A stretch of 64,000 bases of DNA, taken from the NCBI RefSeq assembly GCF_002072175.1, contig NZ_MVIV01000001.1:1-64000 (forward strand), in the 5' to 3' direction. This DNA is from Actinomyces gaoshouyii (GTDB lineage Bacteria > Actinomycetota > Actinomycetes > Actinomycetales > Actinomycetaceae). A program made the position numbers and the translations under genes. Within the stretch, counting starts at the first letter, position 1; every line of letters starts with the position of its first letter. The notes beneath the pieces are model-generated. The model did not search any database. It worked only from the letters and a program-made list of their open reading frames with translations, and was not told the origin of the DNA. Shown one piece after another: positions 18,381 through 26,680 of this stretch.

Positions 18381-18465
18381 CAACCTCCCTGCTAGCGCAG
18401 GGTTCACACTTCAAGCGCCCCGCATACCGGGTCATCCTCGCTGACGCGAGGTCGTGAACGAGTGA
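18341..18465 (-). ncRNA. CreA-like crRNA antitoxin (degenerate repeat - pseudo-spacer - degenerate repeat)
   Basis: Seen on the minus strand: a degenerate repeat at 18452-18429 (stem CCTCGC, loop GTCA, stem GCGAGG, handle ATGACCC), a 21-nt pseudo-spacer at 18428-18408, and a second degenerate repeat at 18407-18378 (starts GTGAACCC; stem CCCTGC, loop GCTA, stem GCAGGG, then AGGTTGACC). The array repeat has stem CCCCGC, loop GTAT, stem GCGGGG, handle ATGATCC, so stem changes are compensatory and Cas6e geometry is kept. A promoter lies upstream and a hairpin downstream. The pseudo-spacer matches the leader of the divergent small gene at 18534. CreA antitoxins of type I systems have this layout; assigning that role here is inference. 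Confidence 0.75.
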
Positions 18466-18471
18466 CGCCCT

Positions 18472-18501
18472 ATGCTATTCTCAAGCCTATGAGGGAGTCA
18501 A
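18472..18501 (-). promoter_or_regulatory. Promoter of the CreA-like RNA
   Basis: On the minus strand, -35 TTGACT (18501-18496) and -10 TAGCAT (18477-18472), 18-nt spacing. Transcription would start near 18465, about ten bases before the first degenerate repeat. The plus-strand reading TATGCT (18471-18476) could be the overlapping -10 of the small gene. Confidence 0.5.
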
Positions 18502-18513
18502 GTACCCCTCATA
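18488..18513. repeat. 8-bp inverted repeat in the leader of the small gene
   Basis: TATGAGGG (18488-18495) pairs with CCCTCATA (18506-18513), 10-nt loop. It overlaps the guide-matched site, so it may be an operator or a leader hairpin as well. Confidence 0.6.
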
Positions 18514-18517
18514 CATT
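18495..18517 (-). promoter_or_regulatory. Cascade target site (protospacer plus AAT PAM) controlling the small gene
   Basis: Minus strand: PAM AAT at 18517-18515, then GTATGAGGGG (18514-18505) and TACTTGACTC (18504-18495). The pseudo-spacer reads GTATGCGGGG then CGCTTGAAGT. Positions 1-5, 7-10 and 13-17 match. Position 6, the flipped-out base in type I-E crRNAs, is the only mismatch in the first ten. Partial complementarity favours binding without cleavage. The site lies between the likely promoter and the Shine-Dalgarno sequence. Confidence 0.65.
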
Positions 18518-18533
18518 ATCGAGGAGGTGAAAG

Positions 18534-18656
18534 ATGAACATCAGGCACCGCCAGCCCCAGCCGGAGCATAGGAGTCCGCACTCCCGCTCCGACTGGGTGA
18601 AGCTGGCACTGGCCATCATGGAGCTGATCAGCATGCTGAGCGACATTCTCCACTGA
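18534..18656 (+). CDS. Candidate CreT-type toxin peptide, 40 residues
   Basis: ATG preceded by a near-perfect Shine-Dalgarno sequence (GAGGAGGTGA, 18521-18530). The first half is Arg/His/Pro-rich (MNIRHRQPQPEHRSPHSRSD) and the second half is a single hydrophobic helix (WVKLALAIMELISMLSDILH) ending at the stop, the layout of small membrane-acting toxins. A perfect 16-bp terminator follows. Its leader carries the site matched by the divergent crRNA-like gene. In published CreTA pairs the toxin can be an RNA acting through rare codons; here a peptide seems more likely, but an RNA effect is not excluded. No homology recognised. Confidence 0.6.
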   Translation: MNIRHRQPQPEHRSPHSRSDWVKLALAIMELISMLSDILH

Positions 18657-18671
18657 AGATGGCACGCTTCA

Positions 18672-18709
18672 CTGGGTGTGGGAGCAGTAGGAGCTGCTCC
18701 CACACCCAG
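18672..18709 (+). terminator. Strong terminator of the candidate toxin gene
   Basis: Perfect 16-bp stem (18672-18687 with 18694-18709), 6-nt loop, 15 bases after the stop codon. It isolates the small gene from cas3. Confidence 0.8.
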
Positions 18710-18842
18710 CGTAGCTGAACTCGAGGCGGTAACACCCTGTCTTCGCGACGGTTCGGCAACGACGACGCCGAGACCACCGAACGAACCCATTCGCGTCAGT
18801 GCTTCGTTCTAGTCTGTTCCCGTCTCCAAGGAAGGAGCCCCC

Positions 18843-21800
18843 ATGCCCCTGTCACCTGCCGCCCAGCGCGTGTGGGCGAAGTCCGGGTATGACCCGGAGC
18901 GTCGGCGCTGGCTGCCCCTCTGGCTCCACTTCCTCGACTCCGCCGCCGTGGCGGGGCACTTGGCTCGCACGTGGATCGCCCCCACGATCTGCGATCTTCT
19001 GGAGAGGGAGTTCTCGGACTCGGCCTCGGGTCTGGCGCCCGCTGACGAGTTCCGTCTCCTCGTCTCGTGGCTGGCGGGCATCCACGACATCGGCAAGTGC
19101 ACGCCAGCGTTCTCCATGCAGGTCCGGGGCCTCGATGACCGGATGAAGGAAGCCGGCCTCACCCACGCGACGATCGACCCTCGTGAGCGCCGCAAGGTTC
19201 CCCACGCGCTGGCGGGTCAGTACATCCTTGAGGGCTGGCTCACCGGCACGCTCGGGTGGACGGGCGCAAGCGCCCAGGCGCTGTCCTCGGTCGTCGGCGC
19301 CCACCACGGCATCCCGGCGAGCACGTCCATGCTCAACGACCTGGCCGGCCGGGGGCCGCTCCTGGGCGATGAGCGGTGGACCGCCGTGCAGCACGAGCTG
19401 CTCGACCTCGTCACGTCACGTACGGGCGCCGCGCCGTACCTGGAGCACTGGTCCTCACGCCGGTGGTCCCAGCCCTTCCTTGTCGAAATGTCCGGGCTCG
19501 TCATCGTCGCCGACTGGATCGCCTCCTGCGAGGACTACTTCCCCCTGCTCCACCTCGACGACGAGGGCCTGACCTGGCTGGAGCCCGAGGCCCACACAGA
19601 ACGGGCCTCGCAAGGCATCCAGCGACTGGAGATCCCCGCACCCTGGCGTCCACGCGATGACGGGCACTGCCCCGACGATCTCCTCGCGTCGAGATTCTCT
19701 CTTCCGGAGGGCTGCCAGGCCACCGACGTGCAGGCGAAGGCGGTTGAGGCCGCCCGCACCATGGCCCTGCCCGGCATGCTCGTCATCCAGGAGTCCACCG
19801 GAGGCGGCAAGACGGAGGCCGCGCAGCTGGCCGCCGAGGTATTGGCGGCGAGAACGGGACGATCCGGGGTCCTGTTCGCCCTGCCCACCCAGGCGACGAC
19901 GGACGCGATGTTCGCCCGGGAGCTGGACTGGCTGGAGCACATCGAGGAGTCCTACGCGGCCGCTGGCGCGCCGTCCACCTTCGCGGTGTCGCTCCAGCAC
20001 GGCCGGGCTCGTCTCAACCGTGAGGCAGGCCGGTTGCGTCGCAGGGGCTGGGAGATCCACGACCGTCTTCTCAGCGGCCTGGGTGGGGACGACCCTCATG
20101 CTCCCGGACCCCGCCCGTCCGACGTCGGCCGCGACGAGCACGAGGCGACAACCCCGACGGCCCAGGAGCGCCGTCGTGCGGACCTGGCGATCCTGGCGTG
20201 GTTCAGCGGGCGCAAGAAGTCCATGCTCTCCGACTTCGTCGTCACGACCGTGGACCACCTGCTCTTCGGCGCCATGCGCGCTCCCCACCTTGCGCTGCGG
20301 CACCTGGGGTTGTCCCGCAAGGTCGTCATCGTTGACGAGGTGCACTCCTACTCCACGTACATGAACGTCTACCTGGACCGGGCGCTGACGTGGCTCGCTT
20401 CCTACGGAGTCCCGGTCATCCTCCTGTCAGCGACGCTGTCGCAGGCGCGCAGCGCCCAGATGGCCGACGCCTACCGCCGCGGCCTGGACCTCATGGCGGG
20501 CCGGAAGCCACCGAAGACACCCGCACCCGAGCCCGTCAGCACACCCTTCCCTTGCCTCGTCAGCGTGGACGCCACGGGAACCCGGGTGGAGGCGGTCTCC
20601 TCCTCAGGACGCTCCAGCAAGGTCCACGTGCGACGGCTGGGAAGGGAACCAGGCCTGGCGCAGCTGCTGGGTGAGGCGCTGGCCGACGGCGGCTGCGCGC
20701 TCGTGGTCCGCAACACCGTGCGCCGGGCTCAGGAGACCTACGAGGAGCTGCGTGAGGTCTTCGGGCAGGAGGTGAGCCTCACCCACGCCCGCTTCACCAT
20801 CGCCGACCGTCAGGCCAAGGACGCCGACCTGCTGCATCGCTTCGGACCTCCCCGGTCTGGGCCGCAGCGTCCGCACCGGGCGATCGTCGTCGCCACTCAG
20901 GTGGTGGAGCAGTCCCTGGACGTCGACTTCGACCTGCTCGTCACCGACCTGGCCCCCATCGACCTCATCCTCCAGCGCATGGGCCGTCTCCACCGGCACG
21001 ATCGGCCACGGCCCTCGCGCTTGACGGTGCCGACGTGCTATGTCGACTGGCTTCCCTCTCTCACCAGCTCCGATCCGGGCATCGAGCCTGGTGCGAAGGC
21101 GATCTACGGCGAGCAGGACATGCTCCTGAGCGCTGCTGCCCTCGGCCGGGTCGTGGAGGGGGCGGGCACGGTGCGCACGCCGCAGGACGTCCACCAGCTC
21201 ATCGAGGCCGTGTACGGGGCCGGTGCGCAGGTCCCTCCGACCTGGGGCGAGGCCCTTGATCGGGCACGTGCGGCCGCCGACCAGGAGGCCTTAGACAAGC
21301 ACAGGGCAGCCAAGGGCTACCTTCTGTCTGAGCCTGACCGGGCGGGAGCACGGACGGACCTCGTCGACTGGCTCCACACTCCGGCCAGCGACAGCGAGGA
21401 GACGGCACGCGCCCAGGTACGCGACGGTGAGGACTCCCTGGAGGTCATCCTCATCACCAGCCGACGGGTCGGAGGCCAGGAAGAACTGAGGACCCTGCCC
21501 TCTTCTACCGGAAAGCCGGGCGCCATCCTCCCGATAGACCGGGCTCCCGACCGCGACGTCGTACGCACGATGCTCATGTCCTCAGTCCGCCTTCCTGCTG
21601 GGCTGACGAAGGGCCGCCGGATGGACCAGGCCATCGACGAGCTCGAACAGATCGGGATTCGTGTCGCACGTGCCTGGCAGGATGACCGTGACCTGAGGGG
21701 GCAGCTGGTCCTGCCCCTGACGGACGGCCGCGCACAGCTGCTCGGCACGACCCTGGAGTACGACTCGTCCACTGGGCTCAAGGAGGTCCGCGAACCATGA
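18843..21800 (+). CDS. cas3: CRISPR-associated nuclease-helicase Cas3 (type I-E)
   Basis: Degrades DNA marked by Cascade. The 985-residue protein has an N-terminal HD nuclease domain (conserved His near residue 29, GIHDIGK with HD at 81-82, GAHHG near 158) and a superfamily 2 helicase: Walker A STGGGKTEAAQ near 318, VIVDEVHSYS near 496, LLSATLSQ, and motif VI region LILQRMGRLHRHDR. Start at 18843 has an AAGGAG site 5 bases away. The stop overlaps casA in ATGA. A weak -10-like TAGTCT at 18810-18815 precedes it. First gene of a tightly coupled eight-gene operon. Confidence 0.97.
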   Translation: MPLSPAAQRVWAKSGYDPERRRWLPLWLHFLDSAAVAGHLARTWIAPTICDLLEREFSDSASGLAPADEFRLLVSWLAGIHDIGKCTPAFSMQVRGLDDRMKEAGLTHATIDPRERRKVPHALAGQYILEGWLTGTLGWTGASAQALSSVVGAHHGIPASTSMLNDLAGRGPLLGDERWTAVQHELLDLVTSRTGAAPYLEHWSSRRWSQPFLVEMSGLVIVADWIASCEDYFPLLHLDDEGLTWLEPEAHTERASQGIQRLEIPAPWRPRDDGHCPDDLLASRFSLPEGCQATDVQAKAVEAARTMALPGMLVIQESTGGGKTEAAQLAAEVLAARTGRSGVLFALPTQATTDAMFARELDWLEHIEESYAAAGAPSTFAVSLQHGRARLNREAGRLRRRGWEIHDRLLSGLGGDDPHAPGPRPSDVGRDEHEATTPTAQERRRADLAILAWFSGRKKSMLSDFVVTTVDHLLFGAMRAPHLALRHLGLSRKVVIVDEVHSYSTYMNVYLDRALTWLASYGVPVILLSATLSQARSAQMADAYRRGLDLMAGRKPPKTPAPEPVSTPFPCLVSVDATGTRVEAVSSSGRSSKVHVRRLGREPGLAQLLGEALADGGCALVVRNTVRRAQETYEELREVFGQEVSLTHARFTIADRQAKDADLLHRFGPPRSGPQRPHRAIVVATQVVEQSLDVDFDLLVTDLAPIDLILQRMGRLHRHDRPRPSRLTVPTCYVDWLPSLTSSDPGIEPGAKAIYGEQDMLLSAAALGRVVEGAGTVRTPQDVHQLIEAVYGAGAQVPPTWGEALDRARAAADQEALDKHRAAKGYLLSEPDRAGARTDLVDWLHTPASDSEETARAQVRDGEDSLEVILITSRRVGGQEELRTLPSSTGKPGAILPIDRAPDRDVVRTMLMSSVRLPAGLTKGRRMDQAIDELEQIGIRVARAWQDDRDLRGQLVLPLTDGRAQLLGTTLEYDSSTGLKEVREP

Positions 21801-23455
21801 CAGTTACCTTCAATCTTCTGGACGAGCCCTGGATCAAGGTGACCCGCCTCGACGGCTCCTCCGACGAGGTATCGCTCCTCTCCGTCTTCCAGCAGGCTGA
21901 GGAGATTGCCGCCATCCACGGGGAGATCGCCACTCAGGACGTGGCGATCCTGCGTCTGCTCCTGGCGATCTGTCACCGCACCATGGGCGGCCCTGAGGAC
22001 CTGGACACCTGGGAGGAGTACTGGGACGAGCCGGCGCGACTGGGCAGGGACGCCGTCGCCTACCTGGAACGGCACCGGGACCGCTTCGACCTGCGTCACC
22101 CGGACAGGCCGTTCTTCCAGGTTGCTGGGATCCACGCTGCATCCGGCAAGATCTCTGCGCTCACGTCCCTGATCGCTGACGTCCCCAACGGGGAACCCTT
22201 CTTCACCACCCGTATCGCCGAGGGACTTGAGCGGATGACCTGGGCGGAGGCGGCACGGTGGCTCATCCACGTTCACGCCTTCGACCCCTCCGGAATCCGA
22301 TCTGGGGCGGTCGGTGACCCTGCGGTCAAAGGAGGGAAGGGATACCCGATCGGCCCGGGATGGGCGGGACAGATCGGAACGGTCTTCATCTCCGGTGACA
22401 CCTTGGCGCGAACCCTGCTTCTCAACACGGTCGTGACCGAGGAGGTCCCTGACCTTGAGGGTGTCGATCCCGAGCAGGACATCGCTCCCTGGGAGCGGGA
22501 TCCGGACGGCCCGGCAGGGTCATCCTCGGCACAACCAACCGGTCCGGTCTCCTGCTACACGTGGCAGGCCCGTCGCGTCCTCCTGCACGGGGACGAGGGC
22601 TCCATCATCGGGCTGTTCCTGGGCAACGGGGACAAAGCCACCCCCCAGAACCGGTACTCGGTTGAGCCGATGACCGCGTGGCGCTACTCCGAGCCCCAGA
22701 CCAAGAAGCTCGGCGGGACGGTGTTCATGCCACGCAAGCTGCCGACCGACCGCGCCTTCTGGCGGGGGCTGTCGACCGTGGTCGCCCAACTGAGCCCATC
22801 GGTGAGAGTCAAGGGGGCCGGTGAGATCACCCGGTACCGGGCACCCGCCGTCGTCGTCTTCTACCAGCGGCTGATGCGCAACGGGGTGGCACCGCGAACC
22901 GGTCTCATCCCTCTGCACGCGGTCGGTATGGAGTACGGGGCGCAGGAAGCTGTTGTCTCCGAGCTCGTCAGCGACACCCTGTCGCTGCCGGCGGGCCTGC
23001 TGGATCCCGAGAACGTGCGCATGATCGCCATCGTCCATGACGTCATGGAGCAGACTGAGCAGGTGGTCGCTCACGTGCGCAACCTCGCTTCCAACCTGGA
23101 CCGTGCCCGTGGAGGCAGTCCGGATACTGCGACAGCGGCACGCGAACGCGCCAGTGCAGCCTTCTATCGGGTCATTGACGCGGAGTTTCCCCGCTGGCTG
23201 GCCTCACTCGACGGCGCTGTCCCGGAGACCGCCCGCAACCAATGGCGCGAGTGGCTGCGGCGCGAGGCCTGGAGGCAGCAGGAGATCCTCACGGCGGCAG
23301 TCCCGAGCACTGCCTTCGCGGGCCGTGGTGAGGGCTCCAGCCGTATGGACGTCAGCCGTGCCCTGTTCTTCTTCAACCGCGCCCTCAGTACATCGCTACC
23401 TCACCCCGACCATGAGGACTCCCCCGTCAACGACGGAGAAAGGACACGAGCATGA
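21797..23455 (+). CDS. casA: Cascade large subunit Cse1 (CasA)
   Basis: Recognises the PAM and recruits Cas3. The 552-residue product starts TFNLLDEPWIKVTRLDGSSD, the standard Cse1 opening, with the family segments HPDRPFFQVAG, NTVVTEEVPDLEG and YTWQARRVLLHGDEG. Its start overlaps the cas3 stop by four bases and its end overlaps casB by four bases, so translation is coupled. Confidence 0.95.
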   Translation: MTVTFNLLDEPWIKVTRLDGSSDEVSLLSVFQQAEEIAAIHGEIATQDVAILRLLLAICHRTMGGPEDLDTWEEYWDEPARLGRDAVAYLERHRDRFDLRHPDRPFFQVAGIHAASGKISALTSLIADVPNGEPFFTTRIAEGLERMTWAEAARWLIHVHAFDPSGIRSGAVGDPAVKGGKGYPIGPGWAGQIGTVFISGDTLARTLLLNTVVTEEVPDLEGVDPEQDIAPWERDPDGPAGSSSAQPTGPVSCYTWQARRVLLHGDEGSIIGLFLGNGDKATPQNRYSVEPMTAWRYSEPQTKKLGGTVFMPRKLPTDRAFWRGLSTVVAQLSPSVRVKGAGEITRYRAPAVVVFYQRLMRNGVAPRTGLIPLHAVGMEYGAQEAVVSELVSDTLSLPAGLLDPENVRMIAIVHDVMEQTEQVVAHVRNLASNLDRARGGSPDTATAARERASAAFYRVIDAEFPRWLASLDGAVPETARNQWREWLRREAWRQQEILTAAVPSTAFAGRGEGSSRMDVSRALFFFNRALSTSLPHPDHEDSPVNDGERTRA

Positions 23456-24153
23456 CCGCCTCACAGACCACCAGCCCCTCAGACGCAGCGAGGGCGGCGC
23501 CGACGTCCAACAGACAACCGCGGCGGCTCGGCGTCGCGGGGAGAACCGTCGACCAGCGTCTCGCAGGTCCCCACGGGCTTCAGAGCCGGCACCTTCAGCG
23601 CAACGAGTCCGCCGCTCGCGGCCAGCTCGCCGCCCTGCGCAAGGCCTCAAGTCAGGCCCCGGGTGAGAGTCCCGAGGTCTGGAGCCTCACCGAGGTGGTT
23701 GTCCCCGAGCACGCCGGGGACGCCCCTACCTGGGAGGAGATCGCTGTGCACACGGCGATGACGCTCTACGCCGTCCACCAGCAGTCGCGGACCGAGCCCA
23801 TGTTCTCACCGGGCCGAGGACTGGGCCGTGCCGCCCGCGCCCTGGTCGGGATCGGGGAGGAGGAGAACCCCTCCACCAGAGCACGTTTCAACGCCCTGGT
23901 CACCTCCACGACTATCACCGAGCTGCAGCACCACCTCAGGGGCTTCATCTCCCAGCTGCGAGCACAGAGCATTCCGCTCGATCACGCCATGCTCGCCGAC
24001 GACCTCGTCGCCTTCCAACGACCGGATGGCGCCACGACCGTCCGCCTGCGCTGGGCCCGTCAGTTCGCGTCCCCGCACACGTCTGAGGATCCCAGCCGGA
24101 CCTCAGCCCCTTCCACCACCTCGTCCCCCACATCATCTACTCCGGAGAACTGA
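23452..24153 (+). CDS. casB: Cascade small subunit Cse2 (CasB)
   Basis: Present as a dimer stabilising the R-loop. The 233-residue protein has Cse2 helices (ARGQLAALRKASSQAPGESP, EEIAVHTAMTLYAVHQQS, GRGLGRAARAL, STRARFNALVTST, HHLRGFISQLRAQSIPLDHA). It is longer than usual because of a low-complexity N-terminus of about 55 residues and a Ser/Thr/Pro tail of about 25. Overlaps casA by ATGA. Confidence 0.9.
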   Translation: MTASQTTSPSDAARAAPTSNRQPRRLGVAGRTVDQRLAGPHGLQSRHLQRNESAARGQLAALRKASSQAPGESPEVWSLTEVVVPEHAGDAPTWEEIAVHTAMTLYAVHQQSRTEPMFSPGRGLGRAARALVGIGEEENPSTRARFNALVTSTTITELQHHLRGFISQLRAQSIPLDHAMLADDLVAFQRPDGATTVRLRWARQFASPHTSEDPSRTSAPSTTSSPTSSTPEN

Positions 24154-24154
24154 C

Positions 24155-25285
24155 ATGAGCACTTTCGTCGACATCCACGTCATCCAGTCCGTCCCGCCGA
24201 GCTGCGTCAACCGCGACGACTCCGGCTCACCCAAGTCCGCCGTCTACGGAGGGGTCAGGCGCTTGCGGGTCTCCAGCCAGTCCTGGAAGCGGGCGACTCG
24301 GCTGCACTTCATCGATCATCTCGACGCCTCCGACCTGGGCACTCGTACCAAGCGCGTCGTCAAGGTCCTTGCCGAGGCCATTACATCCCAGGCCCCGGAT
24401 CTGGAAGATCGGGCCATTGCTCTGGCGGAGGATGTGTTCAAGGCCGCCAAGATCAAGCTCACAGCCCCGCGGGGCAACAAGCAGGGCGCTCCTCAGGAGT
24501 CCGGCTACCTCCTGTTCCTCTCCCGCAGCCAGGTGGATCGGCTCGCCGACCTCGCCATCGCCGCAGAGCGTGGTGGCACCAGCCTGGAAGCCAAGGAAGT
24601 CAAGAAGATCTTCAAGGAGGAGCACGCTGTCGACGTCTCGCTCTTCGGCAGGATGGTTGCCGACGACGCTGATCTCAACGTCGACGCCGCCTGCCAAGTG
24701 GCGCACGCGATCTCAACCCACGCTGCGGAGAACGAGTATGACTTCTTCACGGCTGTTGACGACGAGAAGAACCGCTCCGAGGAGGAGGACGCGGGCGCCG
24801 GCATGATGGGCACCGTAGAGTTCGCGTCGGCCACCATGTACCGCTACGCGACGGTCAACATCGACCTGCTGAAAATGAATCTCGGGGACGGACAGGCAGC
24901 CCTGCACGCACTGGAGGCCTTCGTCTCCGGCTTCTGCCTGTCGATGCCCACCGGTAAGCAGAACACCTTCGCCAATCGCACTCTTCCGGAGATGATCATG
25001 GTCACCGTGCGCGAGGATCAGCCGGTCTCCCTGGTGGGCGCCTTCGAGAGGGCCGTTCCCGCGAATGTGGGCGACGGGTACCTTGGTCGCTCCATCCAGG
25101 CCCTGGCCCAGTACGCGACCAGTATCGAGAGCGCGTACGGGATGAGGCCGGCTGCAAGTTTTGTCGTCTCCCTCATCGACTCCGACGCCGTGGCCTCGCT
25201 TGGCGAGCGGCTCGCCTTCACTGACCTGCCGGCGCGGGTCAGCCAGGTGCTGGCTTCCCGCGTCCTCGACGAGGAGAATGCCTGA
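24155..25285 (+). CDS. cas7e: Cascade backbone Cas7e (Cse4/CasC)
   Basis: Six copies coat the crRNA spacer. The 376-residue protein opens TFVDIHVIQSVPPSCVNRDD, GSPKSAVYGGVRRLRVSSQSWKR, the standard Cas7e start, with FCLSMPTGKQNTFANRTLPE later. Start at 24155 is two bases after the casB stop; longer in-frame starts lie inside casB. Confidence 0.95.
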   Translation: MSTFVDIHVIQSVPPSCVNRDDSGSPKSAVYGGVRRLRVSSQSWKRATRLHFIDHLDASDLGTRTKRVVKVLAEAITSQAPDLEDRAIALAEDVFKAAKIKLTAPRGNKQGAPQESGYLLFLSRSQVDRLADLAIAAERGGTSLEAKEVKKIFKEEHAVDVSLFGRMVADDADLNVDAACQVAHAISTHAAENEYDFFTAVDDEKNRSEEEDAGAGMMGTVEFASATMYRYATVNIDLLKMNLGDGQAALHALEAFVSGFCLSMPTGKQNTFANRTLPEMIMVTVREDQPVSLVGAFERAVPANVGDGYLGRSIQALAQYATSIESAYGMRPAASFVVSLIDSDAVASLGERLAFTDLPARVSQVLASRVLDEENA

Positions 25286-25998
25286 TGAGCGTCCTTCTCC
25301 TGCGACTCGCAGGGCCGATGCAGGCATGGGGGGTGACTTCACGATTCACGGTGAGAGATACTGAGCCCGCGCCGACGAAGAGCGGGGTCATCGGCATGCT
25401 GGCCGCCGCAGTCGGGCGACGCCGCACTGACCCCATCGAGGACCTGCTATCGCTCAGCTTCGGTGTGCGCAAGGACCAGCCCGGCAGCGTCATCCGGGAC
25501 TTCCACACCGCCCGCACTCTGGACGGCAAGACCCCCATGCCGCTGTCCAACCGGTACTATATCGCCGACGCCGTCTTCCTGGCCGGCATCGAGGGGGACC
25601 ACTCGCTTCTGGAGGGGCTCAACGAGGCACTCCGCCGCCCCGTCTTCCCCCTGTACCTGGGACGCAGATCGTGCCCGCCGACGCAACCGGTGTCGCTGGG
25701 ACTGCGCCCGGCCCCGCTGCTCGCAGCGCTTCAGGACGAGCCCTGGCAGGCCTCACAGTGGTTTCAGACCCGGAGGCACGGTGCGTTCAAGGCGGAGGTT
25801 CTCATCGACCAGGATGCGGTTCCGGTCACGGAACGCCGCTCGGCCTACGCAAGCCGCGACGTTCCGCACTCCTTCGACCCTCGACGCCGCGACTACGGGT
25901 TCAGGCAGGTCGAGCGCCAGTGGGTGGAGGTCGGCAACGCCCACCCTGATTCTCACGACCCCATGGCCGAACTGGAGGAGGCGCAGGAATGTTCTTGA
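25285..25998 (+). CDS. cas5e: Cascade subunit Cas5e (CasD)
   Basis: Binds the 5' handle of the crRNA. The 237-residue protein has the Cas5e start LLLRLAGPMQAWGVTSRFT, then TEPAPTKSGVIGMLAAAVGR, and the later YYIADAVFLAGIEG. Start overlaps the Cas7e stop by one base (TGATG), and the end overlaps cas6e by 10 bases. Confidence 0.94.
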   Translation: MSVLLLRLAGPMQAWGVTSRFTVRDTEPAPTKSGVIGMLAAAVGRRRTDPIEDLLSLSFGVRKDQPGSVIRDFHTARTLDGKTPMPLSNRYYIADAVFLAGIEGDHSLLEGLNEALRRPVFPLYLGRRSCPPTQPVSLGLRPAPLLAALQDEPWQASQWFQTRRHGAFKAEVLIDQDAVPVTERRSAYASRDVPHSFDPRRRDYGFRQVERQWVEVGNAHPDSHDPMAELEEAQECS

Positions 25999-26678
25999 CG
26001 AAGATCGAGCTGGATCCTGGGCGGAGACTCGCACGCAAGTATCTTGGATCACCGCAGGCGATGCATGCTGCCGTCATGAAGGCCGCAACCCCCTTGGAAA
26101 GCACTTCCATCAAAACTCGGGGACGTATTCTCTGGCGCGTGGACCGGGGGGCTTTCGGCGTCGCCCTTTATGTTGCCTCCCCCACGGAGCCGGCCATGGC
26201 TCAACTTATCGCGGAGGCAGCCCCAGCCGGAGCAGACGCTCTCACTCGTGACTACGAACCTTTCCTCTTCCACCTGACGGCAGGACAAGTCTGGGCGTTT
26301 CGCCTCGCGGCGAATCCATCGCATGCGGCACCGCAAGGACCTGGCCTCCGCGGCAAGGTCTATGGACATGTGACGGTGGCGCAGCAGCGCCAGTGGCTCC
26401 TCAACAGGGCCGCTAATCATGGCTTCGAGCCTCTTTCCGCAAGTGGCGACGATGGGGACGATTCAGTGACAGTGGTTCACAGAGAGCGTCCTGAGTTCTG
26501 GAGAAATGATCCTCACGCGAATCGTCGCGCACGCGTGACGATTAATCGAACTGTCTACGAAGGACTTCTGAGAGTGACCGACGCCGACAAGTTGCGGACG
26601 ACACTGGTGTCCGGAATCGGACGCTCGAAGGCATATGGCTGCGGGCTCATGACGCTCGTCCGGCCTCACAGGAGCTGA
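25989..26678 (+). CDS. cas6e: crRNA-processing endoribonuclease Cas6e (CasE)
   Basis: Cuts the array transcript at the base of each repeat stem. The 229-residue protein has the candidate catalytic histidine at residue 26 (QAMHAAV) and the C-terminal glycine-rich RNA-binding loop GIGRSKAYGCGLMTLV. Codon use around 26050-26550 is slightly less GC-biased than in its neighbours. Besides the array it would be expected to process the crRNA-like transcript at 18341-18465. Confidence 0.94.
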   Translation: MFLTKIELDPGRRLARKYLGSPQAMHAAVMKAATPLESTSIKTRGRILWRVDRGAFGVALYVASPTEPAMAQLIAEAAPAGADALTRDYEPFLFHLTAGQVWAFRLAANPSHAAPQGPGLRGKVYGHVTVAQQRQWLLNRAANHGFEPLSASGDDGDDSVTVVHRERPEFWRNDPHANRRARVTINRTVYEGLLRVTDADKLRTTLVSGIGRSKAYGCGLMTLVRPHRS

Positions 26679-26680
26679 TC

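Noticed and set aside
17805-18407. 200-codon minus-strand frame opposite the end of the cysteine desulfurase gene
   Set aside because: It crosses the crRNA-like element and is antisense to a clear desulfurase; no family resemblance.
18483-18498. Alternative plus-strand target of the pseudo-spacer (TATGAGGG preceded by AAG)
   Set aside because: It resembles the guide only because the leader contains an inverted repeat; the first guide bases mismatch and the AAG is out of PAM register, while the minus-strand site has a full seed and AAT.
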